This document shows, piece by piece, positions 53,965 to 62,732 of a stretch of 64,000 nucleotides of DNA. The first letter of the stretch is position 1. The number at the start of each line of letters is the position of its first letter. This stretch comes from Natronoglomus mannanivorans (GTDB taxonomy: Archaea > Halobacteriota > Halobacteria > Halobacteriales > Natrialbaceae): NCBI GenBank assembly GCA_025517485.1, contig JAOPKB010000002.1, positions 248,001 through 312,000 of the forward strand, written 5' to 3'. The notes under the pieces are model-generated. The model searched no databases and was not told the origin of the DNA. It saw only the letters and a program-made list of their open reading frames with translations. The translations under genes and the position numbers were made by a program.

Positions 53965-54585
53965 ATGAACAGCGACGACACTCTTTCTCGGCGGTCTGCG
54001 TTGACAGCGATGGGTGTGACGGCCTCGAGTCTGTTCCTCGCGGGGTGTAACGACGAAGGGCCCGGCGAGCCGGGTGAAGGCGAGGCTCCGGGGGTCGACG
54101 AGCCCGAGGACGCAGACGACGGTGCCGTTGGAGACGAAGCCGAAGCCGAAGCCGAAGACGACGAGGAACGAGTCGAGGACGAGACGGCGGGAAACGATGC
54201 AGACGACGCGGACGCCGAACGCGACGTCGACGAAGACGACGTCGAGGAGGACGACGAGTGGGCCGACGTCGAGGAGATCGTCCTCAGTGGATACGTCTCC
54301 GAGTGGACCGGCATGGCACCCGACGTCATCGACCAAGAGGAGAACCCGACGCTCGTTCTCTACGAGGATCGGGAGTACGACATCACCTGGCAGAACGAAG
54401 ACGGCAACGAACACAACCTCGCAATCATGGCCGAGAACGACGAACTCCTCGTCGCGACCGAGTTCTTCGAAGAGGAGGGCGAGTCGGCGACGGTGACGTT
54501 CGAAGCGACCGAGCAGGTGGCGTCGTACGTCTGTGAGAACCACCCCGATACGATGACCGGTGAGATCGAGATTCGCAGCGAGTAG
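53965..54585 (+). CDS. Halocyanin-like cupredoxin lipoprotein 3
   Basis: A 206-residue third paralogue. SRRSALTAMG twin-arginine motif, lipobox LAGC (Cys28), and an acidic linker of about 70 residues without clear repeats. The cupredoxin domain (about 98-206) has His in EHNLAIMAEN and CENHPDTMTG with Cys, His and Met in place. The first ligand strand is more divergent (AIMAEN for ALWDD), which may change redox potential. TATA-like CTTATCC about 27 nt upstream. ATG 53965 is chosen because the longer reading lacks the signal at its N-terminus. Confidence 0.86.
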   Translation: MNSDDTLSRRSALTAMGVTASSLFLAGCNDEGPGEPGEGEAPGVDEPEDADDGAVGDEAEAEAEDDEERVEDETAGNDADDADAERDVDEDDVEEDDEWADVEEIVLSGYVSEWTGMAPDVIDQEENPTLVLYEDREYDITWQNEDGNEHNLAIMAENDELLVATEFFEEEGESATVTFEATEQVASYVCENHPDTMTGEIEIRSE

Positions 54586-54811
54586 CGTCGGACTCGTCAC
54601 CGTCGTCGAACATGGACGGGGAGACTCACGTCCGAACACCCGAATTACCGATTCGGGACCACTCGAGTGTCGATATCGGCGAGCGTCACCCGACACGTCG
54701 AGTGCGACCCTGACAGCGACCGACCGCGGCCCGAGAACGCCGTGTGTCTCGAGGACCCATCAAAAGTACCATACCGTCTCGCCGCCCAGTAGCCCGTAGA
54801 AAGGTGGTTCC

Positions 54812-55924
54812 GTGACCAAAAAACGCGAATACAAAGACAGTTATCCCGACAAGAAGCTGTACATTCCCGGTCCGACCGAAGTACGTGAGGACGTCATCGA
54901 AGCGATGTGTGAGCCGATGTTCGGCCACCGCATGGACCGCATGACGGACCTGTACACGACCATCGTCGAGGACACGAAGGAGTTCCTCGGTACCGACAAC
55001 GACGTCATCATCCTCACGGGTTCGGGGACCGGGTTCATGGAGAGTTCGATCCTCAACCTCGTCGACGAGAACGTCCTCGTCACGACCTGTGGCAGTTTCA
55101 GCGAGCGACAGGCCAACATCGCCGACCGCCTCGGTAAGAACGTCGACACGCTCGAGTACGAGTGGGGGCAGGCAGTCAAACCCGAAGACGTGCGCGAAGC
55201 ACTCGAGGAGAGCGAGACGGAGTACGACGTCGTCACCTGCGTCATGAACGAGAGTTCCACGGGGGTCCGAAACCCCATCGAGGAGATCGGCGACGTCGTC
55301 GCCGACTATCCGGACACGTACTTCGTCGTCGACGCCGTCTCCGCGCTGGGCGGCGACTACGTCGACATCGACGAGCACAATATCGACGTCATCTTCACGT
55401 CGGTCCAGAAGGCCTTCGCCATGCCGCCCGGACTCGCCGTCTGCGTCGTCAGCGACGACGCCTACGAGCGCGAACTCGAGTCCGACTCGGCGTCGTGGTA
55501 CGGCGGCTTCCAGCGAACGCTCGACTACTACGACCGGAAGGGCCAGACCCACTCCACGCCGGCGATTCCGATCATGCTCGCCTACCGAAAACAGATGAAG
55601 TACATGCTCGAGGAGAGCCACGAGGCCCGGGACGAACGCCACCGAGAGATGGCCGAATACACGCGCGAGTGGGCCCGCGAACACTTCGAGATGTTCCCCG
55701 AGGAGGGCTACGAGTCCCAGACAGTGAGCTGTATCGAGAACACGCAGGGGATCGACGTCGCCGAAACCATCGACGCCGTCAGCGAGGAGTACGACTTCGT
55801 CTTCTCGAACGGCTACGGATCCGCACTCGGCGAGAAGACGTTCCGCATCGGCCACATGGGCGAACACGACCTCGAGTCGATCGAGGAGTTGACCGACGCG
55901 ATCGAGGACGTCGCGGGATTGTAA
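54812..55924 (+). CDS. Class V aminotransferase (alanine/serine--glyoxylate type)
   Basis: A 370-residue PLP enzyme of the alanine-glyoxylate/serine-pyruvate aminotransferase group. LYIPGPTEVREDVIEAM, LTGSGTGFMESSILNLV (cofactor phosphate loop), FVVDAVSALGGDYVDID (Asp), and the Schiff-base lysine in FTSVQKAFAMPPGLA are present. Archaeal members of this class can replace SerC in serine synthesis; serA and serB are in this window but no classical serC is. That role here is only an inference. The start is GTG 54812. A 3' intergenic hairpin element begins about 30 bp after the stop. Confidence 0.85.
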   Translation: MTKKREYKDSYPDKKLYIPGPTEVREDVIEAMCEPMFGHRMDRMTDLYTTIVEDTKEFLGTDNDVIILTGSGTGFMESSILNLVDENVLVTTCGSFSERQANIADRLGKNVDTLEYEWGQAVKPEDVREALEESETEYDVVTCVMNESSTGVRNPIEEIGDVVADYPDTYFVVDAVSALGGDYVDIDEHNIDVIFTSVQKAFAMPPGLAVCVVSDDAYERELESDSASWYGGFQRTLDYYDRKGQTHSTPAIPIMLAYRKQMKYMLEESHEARDERHREMAEYTREWAREHFEMFPEEGYESQTVSCIENTQGIDVAETIDAVSEEYDFVFSNGYGSALGEKTFRIGHMGEHDLESIEELTDAIEDVAGL

Positions 55925-55954
55925 GGCCGTCGGGGTGAAACGCTGCGAACGATG

Positions 55955-56075
55955 TGACCGATCGGGCTGACGACTGCTGTGGAGGGTGCGTAGCACCCAG
56001 AACGGAACGAGGTGTGCTTTTGGTCCAACTGTTACCGAGGGCCGCCTGCGGCAGCCCGCAGCAAAAAAGCTGAGT
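55955..56075. repeat. Intergenic hairpin element, copy A
   Basis: It shares ordered blocks with 58755-58896: GGGCxGACGAC, TGTGGAG, GGAACG, GTGCTTTT and ACCGAGGG or GCCGAGGG. Hairpin one is GGGTGC-GTA-GCACCC (55984-55998). Hairpin two is GGGC-c-GCC-TGC-GGC-a-GCCC (56039-56057). Compared with copy B the stems differ in sequence but keep pairing. The right outer arm is decayed. Between a class V aminotransferase stop and the next gene's promoter. Confidence 0.6.
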
Positions 56076-56142
56076 CGCCACGAGCGATACGACCAATCTA
56101 AAAATCGTAATTTTCCGAGAACTATTTATAATACTATATGGT

Positions 56143-56862
56143 GTGTTGATTGAATCGATTGTGGCTGAAATTGCGACTCTCCTACGGCGAATTGGACCGA
56201 TACAGACTCGGTCTGTTGGGCTATTGGCAAGCGTTGTGGGGATGGGACTCTTGCTGGTGTATCCATTGGCCCCCGTCGAAACGATTCCAGGGAGCGACCC
56301 GATCCATCCAGCTGGTGCGCTCGAGTCGAGCCATCCACTCGTCGTCTATCTCAGCGCAGTCAGTGGACCAGTGGTTCTGGTTTGGGGAATGTTTGTATTC
56401 CGGCATCAAAACCTCACTCCGTTAACACCCGGTCGAGCGCTACTCGCACCGGTTCTGAGCGTCCTCGGAATCGTTGCTGGGATCGGTCGCTTCACGTACG
56501 AGTGGATTCAGGCAACACCGTTCGATGCGGTTCACCGTTTCGAGAGAGATGGGGCCGTAGAGGCAGAGACGATCGATCCGTCGGTGCTCGAGATCGTCCT
56601 CCGAGAACTGACGGGCGTTCAGTTCGTGGCTCTCGCCGCCGTCTCGGCGATAGTCGTGGGGGCAGTTGCGGCCCGACATAGTTGGCGTGACGCCACCGTC
56701 GTGGCCTTGCTGCCGATCGGCTTCGTCGCGGTTTCGCTCGCCGACGTCTGGGATTTCGATGCGACGCTTCCGACAGTACTTCTCGGTACGACGGCCCTGG
56801 CCAGTATTCCCTTCGCTGTTGGCTACGTTGCGACTCGACCCGAAGATCACGAAGGCCTCTGA
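56143..56862 (+). CDS. Hypothetical multi-span membrane protein
   Basis: A protein of up to 239 residues with about six hydrophobic segments (SVGLLASVVGMGLLLVYPLA; VVYLSAVSGPVVLVWGMFVF; ALLAPVLSVLGIVAGIG; FVALAAVSAIVVGAVAA; TVVALLPIGFVAVSLAD; TVLLGTTALASIPFAVGYVA). Between spans three and four there is an acidic outside loop. No known family was recognised. GTG 56143 is very close to the TATA-like TTTATAATACTATAT (56124-56138); a GTG six codons later (56161) fits leaderless spacing better. The DNA is less GC-rich than its neighbours. Downstream, 56863-57119 holds nothing recognisable. Confidence 0.6.
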   Translation: MLIESIVAEIATLLRRIGPIQTRSVGLLASVVGMGLLLVYPLAPVETIPGSDPIHPAGALESSHPLVVYLSAVSGPVVLVWGMFVFRHQNLTPLTPGRALLAPVLSVLGIVAGIGRFTYEWIQATPFDAVHRFERDGAVEAETIDPSVLEIVLRELTGVQFVALAAVSAIVVGAVAARHSWRDATVVALLPIGFVAVSLADVWDFDATLPTVLLGTTALASIPFAVGYVATRPEDHEGL

Positions 56863-57119
56863 CGGTCTGATCGGTGTACTCGCTGGCTCTCGAGTCGCGT
56901 GTTCGCATCGTCCGTCTTCTCGAACCAGACACCAGACCAACCGTCACGGACGGCTCCACGAACTCCAGACGAGACGCCGAACGAGAGTCGTTCGTCGGCG
57001 TGTCGCGCTCGAGTGGCCCACCACGACGCTGTCGATCGGGGACTGGCTCGAGGCGAGGATCGTTGGTCTCGTCGTCGTCCGGATGGCCCGGCGGGCGACA
57101 GGGGAGACACTACCAGACG

Positions 57120-58478
57120 TCACCCGAACAGCCCGCGGAACCACTCGAGGATCGCCGTGATCACGTCCGTGACCCACTCGAACGCCGCTTGCAGCCAGCC
57201 GCCGCCGGTGACGCCGCTCTCTGAACCCGTCGCAGGTTCGTTCTCGACCGCATCGTCCTCGGCCACACCGTTCGCGTCGAGCGCAGCACGGGCGTCCACG
57301 AGGCCGTGGCCTTCCTCACAGCTGCCGAGGACCGGTTCCGCCGTCTCGGTGAGGGTCCGCCGGACCGCCTCGTTCGGCCCTGGACCGTCTCCCTCGTGGC
57401 GCTCCCAGACCAGCGCCGCGACGCCGGTGACGAACGGGCAGGCCATGCTCGTTCCGCTCGCCTCGGCGTATCGGTTGTCGGTGACGCTCGAGACGATGTT
57501 GGTCCCCGGCGCCAGCAGATCGACGGCGGCGCCGACGCTGCTGTAGGACGCCAGCGTGTCGTCCTCGTTCATCGCGGCGACCGCGAGGACGTCCTCGTGG
57601 GTCGCCGGATAGGACATCGTCTCCGCGTCACAGGAGCCGTTCCCCGGGTTCCCCTCGTTCCCGGCCGCGGAGAGCAGGAGGTGGCCCGCCGAGTGGGCGG
57701 TCTCGATCGCCTTCGCGAGCGCGTCGCTCTCGGCCTCGCCCCCGAGGCTCATCGAGATGAGTTCCACGTCGTGTTCGACACACCAGTCGATGCCGGCGAT
57801 CAGTTCGCTGTACCGACCCTGCCCGTCGTCGTCGAGCACCTTCACGGCGTAGAGGTTCGCGTTCGGTGCCGTGCCCACGACACCGAGGTCGTTGTCGACC
57901 GCACCGGCGACGCCGGCGACGTGGGTCCCGTGTCCGTGGCGATCCTCGTAGTCGCCGGGCATCCCGGCAGCCGTGAAGTTCCGGCCACCCGCGACCGAGA
58001 CGCTACAGTGGTCGGTCTGGATACCCGTGTCGAGGATGCCGATATCGACACCCGTCCCGTCCGATTCGACCGCGTCGGCACCGATCCGCTCGTGGCCCCA
58101 CGAGGCCCGTTGCTCCGGGTGGGTCGAACAATCCGTGCGATCCGGCGGCAACAACACGTCCAGCAGCGACGGCGACCAGCCGTCGGGAATTCCCGTTTCG
58201 TCGTCGTCCTCGATGGAAGCGATACCAGGGGCGGAGAGCAGGTCGTCCAGTCGGTTCGACGGGACCTCCGCGACCACGAAATCGAAGTTGTCGTACTCGA
58301 GAACGGTCGTGCCGCCGACCGATTCGACGACGTCGAGGAGACCGCCGAGCAGTCCGCCGTCCGGGTGGACGAACACCCGGCTGGTGTCCGACGCAGACGC
58401 CGACCCGACCGTCCCGAGTACCCCCGCAGCAACGCCGGCTCCGACGCCCTGCAGGAGCTGGCGACGACTGAGAGTCAT
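57120..58478 (-). CDS. Tat-exported subtilisin-like serine protease (S8, halolysin type)
   Basis: A 452-residue secreted endopeptidase. LSRRQLLQGVGAG is a Tat signal ending at about residue 30. A propeptide (about 31-125; FVVAEVPSNRLDDLLSAPGI) precedes the catalytic domain. The triad is Asp in GILDTGIQTDH, His in HGHGTHVAGVAG and Ser in SGTSMACPFVTG, with the oxyanion Asn in AAGNEGNPGNG. The last 24 residues (GWLQAAFEWVTDVITAILEW ending FRGLFG) form a Trp/Phe-rich amphipathic or hydrophobic helix, unusual for the family, that might tether the enzyme to membrane or surface. TATA-like GCTTATC about 27 nt upstream. Confidence 0.9.
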   Translation of the reverse strand: MTLSRRQLLQGVGAGVAAGVLGTVGSASASDTSRVFVHPDGGLLGGLLDVVESVGGTTVLEYDNFDFVVAEVPSNRLDDLLSAPGIASIEDDDETGIPDGWSPSLLDVLLPPDRTDCSTHPEQRASWGHERIGADAVESDGTGVDIGILDTGIQTDHCSVSVAGGRNFTAAGMPGDYEDRHGHGTHVAGVAGAVDNDLGVVGTAPNANLYAVKVLDDDGQGRYSELIAGIDWCVEHDVELISMSLGGEAESDALAKAIETAHSAGHLLLSAAGNEGNPGNGSCDAETMSYPATHEDVLAVAAMNEDDTLASYSSVGAAVDLLAPGTNIVSSVTDNRYAEASGTSMACPFVTGVAALVWERHEGDGPGPNEAVRRTLTETAEPVLGSCEEGHGLVDARAALDANGVAEDDAVENEPATGSESGVTGGGWLQAAFEWVTDVITAILEWFRGLFG

Positions 58479-58754
58479 GGATTCTGGAATGTAAACCGAG
58501 GAGATAAGCTTTCTGCACCGGATCGACGCGTGACTCGAGAACGGGTCGTGGGCGGTACCGGTCGTTCACCCGTCCGGCAATTGGTAGGGAAACGGATCGT
58601 CATACAGCAACATCGTCACGTCGGGCGGTACTGCTACCGAGGGGAGAATCACAGAATGTGTAGTGGGTAGCAGGCCGTGTGTCGACAACAGGGGCGATCC
58701 ACGAGTCAACTCTCGGCGAGCGAGCGGTTCGAAGAACTCGAGCGAAGCCGTTCA

Positions 58755-58896
58755 CCGAGCGCTTCGCGCTCGGGCCGACGACCGATGTGGAGTGACGCGA
58801 AGCGTCACGGAACGGAGAGAGGAGTGCTTTTCATCGAAGTTTTGCCGAGGGTGTGCCGAAGGCATACCCGTAGTGCAAAAGTTCGGTGTCAAAAGG
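58755..58896. repeat. Intergenic hairpin element, copy B, at the 3' end of the aIF1A gene
   Basis: Hairpins: CCGAGCGC-TTC-GCGCTCGG (58755-58773), GTGACGC-GAA-GCGTCAC (58792-58808), and GGGT-g-TGCC-GAA-GGCA-t-ACCC (58849-58869). The last is enclosed by an outer stem: TCGAAGTTTTGC on the left pairs with GCAAAAGTTCGG on the right with one mismatch, and CTTTT with AAAAG beyond it. The right arm ends a few bases from the aIF1A stop codon, so on the minus strand this is probably that gene's 3' end. The rest of 58479-58754 contains nothing I can name. Confidence 0.6.
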
Positions 58897-58901
58897 TCGG
58901 T

Positions 58902-59189
58902 TTATTGAATGTGGCCTTCGCGCCGAAGCTGGTCGGCGTCGGACTTCTCGTAGCGCCAGGTGATGTCTGCCTTCTCGTCCTGCCAGTCCCACGGCTCGAC
59001 GAGGACGACGTCGTCTTCCCGGATCCAGATGCGTTTTTGCATCTTCCCCGGAATGCGTGCGGTGCGCTCTTCCCCGTCCGCACACCGTACTTTGACGCGA
59101 TTCGCCCCGAGCATGTTGGTGACGGTCGCGAACACCTCGTCGTCTTCGGGCATTCGGAGGTTCTTGCGACCACCGCTTTCCTCGCTCAT
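58902..59189 (-). CDS. eif1A: Translation initiation factor aIF1A
   Basis: A 95-residue S1/OB-fold protein that binds the small ribosomal subunit A site and helps start-codon selection. [20 protein letters not shown] and the motif [20 protein letters not shown] match the family, followed by [19 protein letters not shown]. Length is normal for archaea. Single gene; its stop abuts hairpin element B. No promoter was firmly assigned, although 59230-59300 upstream is mildly AT-rich. Confidence 0.95.
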   Translation of the reverse strand: MSEESGGRKNLRMPEDDEVFATVTNMLGANRVKVRCADGEERTARIPGKMQKRIWIREDDVVLVEPWDWQDEKADITWRYEKSDADQLRREGHIQ

Positions 59190-59327
59190 ACGTCGTCGTT
59201 GGGTTTCCGGGCGTTTAACGTTTTATCGATTTTTCCCTGGGAAAACGCACCAAACGCCGGATATCGTCGTGCGTTCGCTCGCTGGAATATCATCGTGTTT
59301 AATTCACCGGAGCGTGCAGTCGGCCCT

Positions 59328-59507
59328 ATGTACGACAAACTCGGCCCCGTCGGTATCGTCGGTATCGTCGTGATGCTCGCCGGAATCGGACTCGTCGCCT
59401 CCCAGAACCTCCTCATCGCCGCCGGGATGGCACTGATCGTCGGCGGACTCGGCGTCGTCGTGAAAGCGCTCGTCAGTAACGTGCTCTCCTCGTTCGGCAT
59501 GATGTGA
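59328..59507 (+). CDS. Small membrane protein, DUF7470-like (59 aa)
   Basis: It begins MYDKLGPVGIVGIVVMLAGI and has two Gly/Val/Leu-rich helices joined by a short SQN turn, ending VVVKALVSNVLSSFGMM. It resembles a family of about 60-residue haloarchaeal membrane proteins that I recall as DUF7470; the assignment is from memory of the pattern. A longer open reading from further upstream crosses the aIF1A gene antisense and is rejected. Function unknown; no operon partner. Confidence 0.65.
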   Translation: MYDKLGPVGIVGIVVMLAGIGLVASQNLLIAAGMALIVGGLGVVVKALVSNVLSSFGMM

Positions 59508-59588
59508 GTACGAGCGGTCGAAGCACGAATCACCGCTCGAGTGCGGACGAAAACGACTGCACACAACGAAAGCCGCGTCTCGATCGAG

Positions 59589-61565
59589 TCAGGCCTCGTT
59601 GTCGCCGGCCCGATGCTCGCTGATGAGCCGGTCGACCATCGACGCCTTCTGCTGTTTCTGGCGTTCTTTCGCCCGGTCGTGCCAGTCGTCGATCACGCTC
59701 TCGACGTCTTCCTCGCGGGCGACGGCGAGTTCGTCGACTTCCTGCATGGCCACGTCGTCGGCCGGGCCGATCGGGATTTCGCGGTCGAAGAGGATCGCGT
59801 CGGCGATATCGGAGAGCCCGCCGCCGTTTTTGAGGACGACCCGTGGCTCGAAGTCGGCGAGCAACTCCGCCGTCGACCGCCCGGCACCACTCGCGTCGCG
59901 CAGATAGACTACGTCGTCGGCGGAGATACCGTACTGCTCGTCGGCCTCGCGGATCGCGTCGTTGGTGAACTTCTCGACGACCTTCACCGGGACGAGTCCG
60001 GCTTTCTTCGCCGAGACGTCGGCGAAGTTCGAATGGTCCAGCTTCCACAGCTCCTTCATCCGCTCGACTTTCTTCTCGAGTGCCTCGGTCTCCTCGCGGG
60101 CCTCGTCGCGTTCGCGCTCGAGCTGGTTCGCACGGCGCTCGAGGCGAGTTACCTCACGGTTCCGTCGCACCTCGCGGCGTTCTTCCTGACGGGTCGCGGT
60201 GAGTTCGCCCTCGAGTTCCTCGATCCGGTCGTCTTTTTCTTCGAGGCGGTTCTCGAGCGTGCCGACGTGTGACTGGAGGCGGTCGACTTGCTCCTCGAGG
60301 TCGCGGATGCGTTTTTCCTCGTCGGTGAGTTCCCGCGGTTCGTGTTCGGTCGACTCCTCTTCGGGTTCGTCGTCCTCGGTGAGATCGCGGAGGGCGGCCT
60401 CGACGCTCTCCTCGCCGGCGACGACGCGGGCGGTGATCTCGCCGTGATCCATCCCCGGCGGGATCTTGCGGGCGATGCGTTCGAACTGGTCCTCGTGGGC
60501 GTCGAAGGCGAACAGCGCCGCGGCTATCGCGTCGCGCTGGTGGTCGTCGTCGTAGGGTTCCTCGCGCGTGCGGTGTTGTTTCTCGTCGATCGGGAGGTCG
60601 CGCTGGGGGGTCCAGGGGGCGGCGTCGAAGCTCCGGCGGAACTTCTCGACCGTTTCGGGGATCGGTGTCACGTCCGCGGCGACGACGATCGGCCGCCCGC
60701 GTTCGACGATCCACTCGATCACGTCGGCGGTGTCGCTCGTGCGCGAACTCCAGACGTCGAGGACGGAGCCGTCCAGCGAGACGATCGCCACCGCCGTCGT
60801 CGTCCCGGGATCGATCCCCACGATGACGTGATCGCGGCGTTTCACGAGCGGGTGGAACTCGATGCCGTCGCGGCGCTTTCGCTCGATCTCGACACGGACG
60901 TCTCCCGACCGGTTCCGCGAGACCGGGATGTCGGTCGGTCTGGCCTCGACGGTGAAGACGGCGTTGGCGAGCCCGCCGTAGGCCTCCCGGACGTCCTTCT
61001 CGTACTCGAGGTTCTCGTCCTCGAGGTCGGATTCGACCTCGCGGGCGCGTTTCCTGACGGAGCCGTGGATGCGGCGGGTATAGCGGTCTTCGCTCCAGCC
61101 GCCGCTGCCGGTCGAGCGGCCGCGCGCGACCTTGACCTCGGTGGTGTCGGTGAACGCGGAGACCTCCTGGCCGACGTTGTGGGCGGCCAGTCTGGCGGCG
61201 GCTTCGGCCTCCTGCATCGGGTCCTTGCCGTAGGGGATTCCGTGGCGTTTGGCCACTCGAGAGAGCGGTTCTGGCTGTGCGGCGCCGGTCACCTGGACCA
61301 GCTTCGTCTCCGAGGGGAGCGAGCCGAGGAAGTGGACGAGCTGGTCCTTGTCGGCGGCCAGCTCGTACATGTTGTCCGTCGCGACGATCGCGGGTTCGAC
61401 GTCGTCGATCAATCGGCGTAACTTGCGGTAGGTGACGACGTCGCGCGTGACGTCCTCGCCGTCGTACTGGACCAGTGCGTAAGAAGGTGCGTCACCGCGC
61501 ACGTCGCCGCTCTGGATGTCGACTCCAAAGACGACCGCGTCGAGCGCACTCGTTCGCGTGCTCAC
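59589..61565 (-). CDS. DUF460 protein: RuvC/RNase H-like nuclease domain plus coiled coil
   Basis: A 658-residue archaeal protein. Residues 1-240 hold an N-terminal module (VVFGVDIQSGDVRG, VATDNMYELAADKDQLVHFL). Residues 250-400 form an RNase H-like fold: VIVGIDPGTTTAVAIVSLDG (first Asp), IVVAADVTPIPETV and DDDHQRDAIAAALFAF (late acidic residues). A long coiled coil at about 440-550 (RIRDLEEQVDRLQSHVGTLE ...) leads to a C-terminal domain (ADEQYGISADDVVYLRDASG). The GTG start at 61565 is 27 nt after TTTATAC; much longer upstream frames run antisense through the aldo/keto reductase gene and are rejected. Nuclease activity is predicted from fold only. Confidence 0.83.
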   Translation of the reverse strand: MSTRTSALDAVVFGVDIQSGDVRGDAPSYALVQYDGEDVTRDVVTYRKLRRLIDDVEPAIVATDNMYELAADKDQLVHFLGSLPSETKLVQVTGAAQPEPLSRVAKRHGIPYGKDPMQEAEAAARLAAHNVGQEVSAFTDTTEVKVARGRSTGSGGWSEDRYTRRIHGSVRKRAREVESDLEDENLEYEKDVREAYGGLANAVFTVEARPTDIPVSRNRSGDVRVEIERKRRDGIEFHPLVKRRDHVIVGIDPGTTTAVAIVSLDGSVLDVWSSRTSDTADVIEWIVERGRPIVVAADVTPIPETVEKFRRSFDAAPWTPQRDLPIDEKQHRTREEPYDDDHQRDAIAAALFAFDAHEDQFERIARKIPPGMDHGEITARVVAGEESVEAALRDLTEDDEPEEESTEHEPRELTDEEKRIRDLEEQVDRLQSHVGTLENRLEEKDDRIEELEGELTATRQEERREVRRNREVTRLERRANQLERERDEAREETEALEKKVERMKELWKLDHSNFADVSAKKAGLVPVKVVEKFTNDAIREADEQYGISADDVVYLRDASGAGRSTAELLADFEPRVVLKNGGGLSDIADAILFDREIPIGPADDVAMQEVDELAVAREEDVESVIDDWHDRAKERQKQQKASMVDRLISEHRAGDNEA

Positions 61566-61588
61566 GACTCCGTCTAGGGGCGTGTGAT

Positions 61589-61595
61589 GTATAAA
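61589..61595 (-). promoter_or_regulatory. TATA box fixing the GTG start of the DUF460 gene
   Basis: TTTATAC on the minus strand, centred 27 nt before the GTG at 61565. It supports leaderless initiation there and excludes the extended N-terminus. Confidence 0.55.
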
Positions 61596-61718
61596 TCCGA
61601 CGCGGATGAGAGGATGTGTCACTGCAGGTCTCGAGTCTCCCGGTGGCTTCGATTCGCCGGTTCTCGCGTCCTGCCGGTGGCCTCGATTATTAGTCCCTGC
61701 CTGCCGTCGCACCTTCGC

Positions 61719-62687
<969 letters not shown>

Positions 62688-62732
62688 CTGTCTATCGCGA
62701 ATAGCGCACTCGAGCGGACCCGCCGTCGACGC

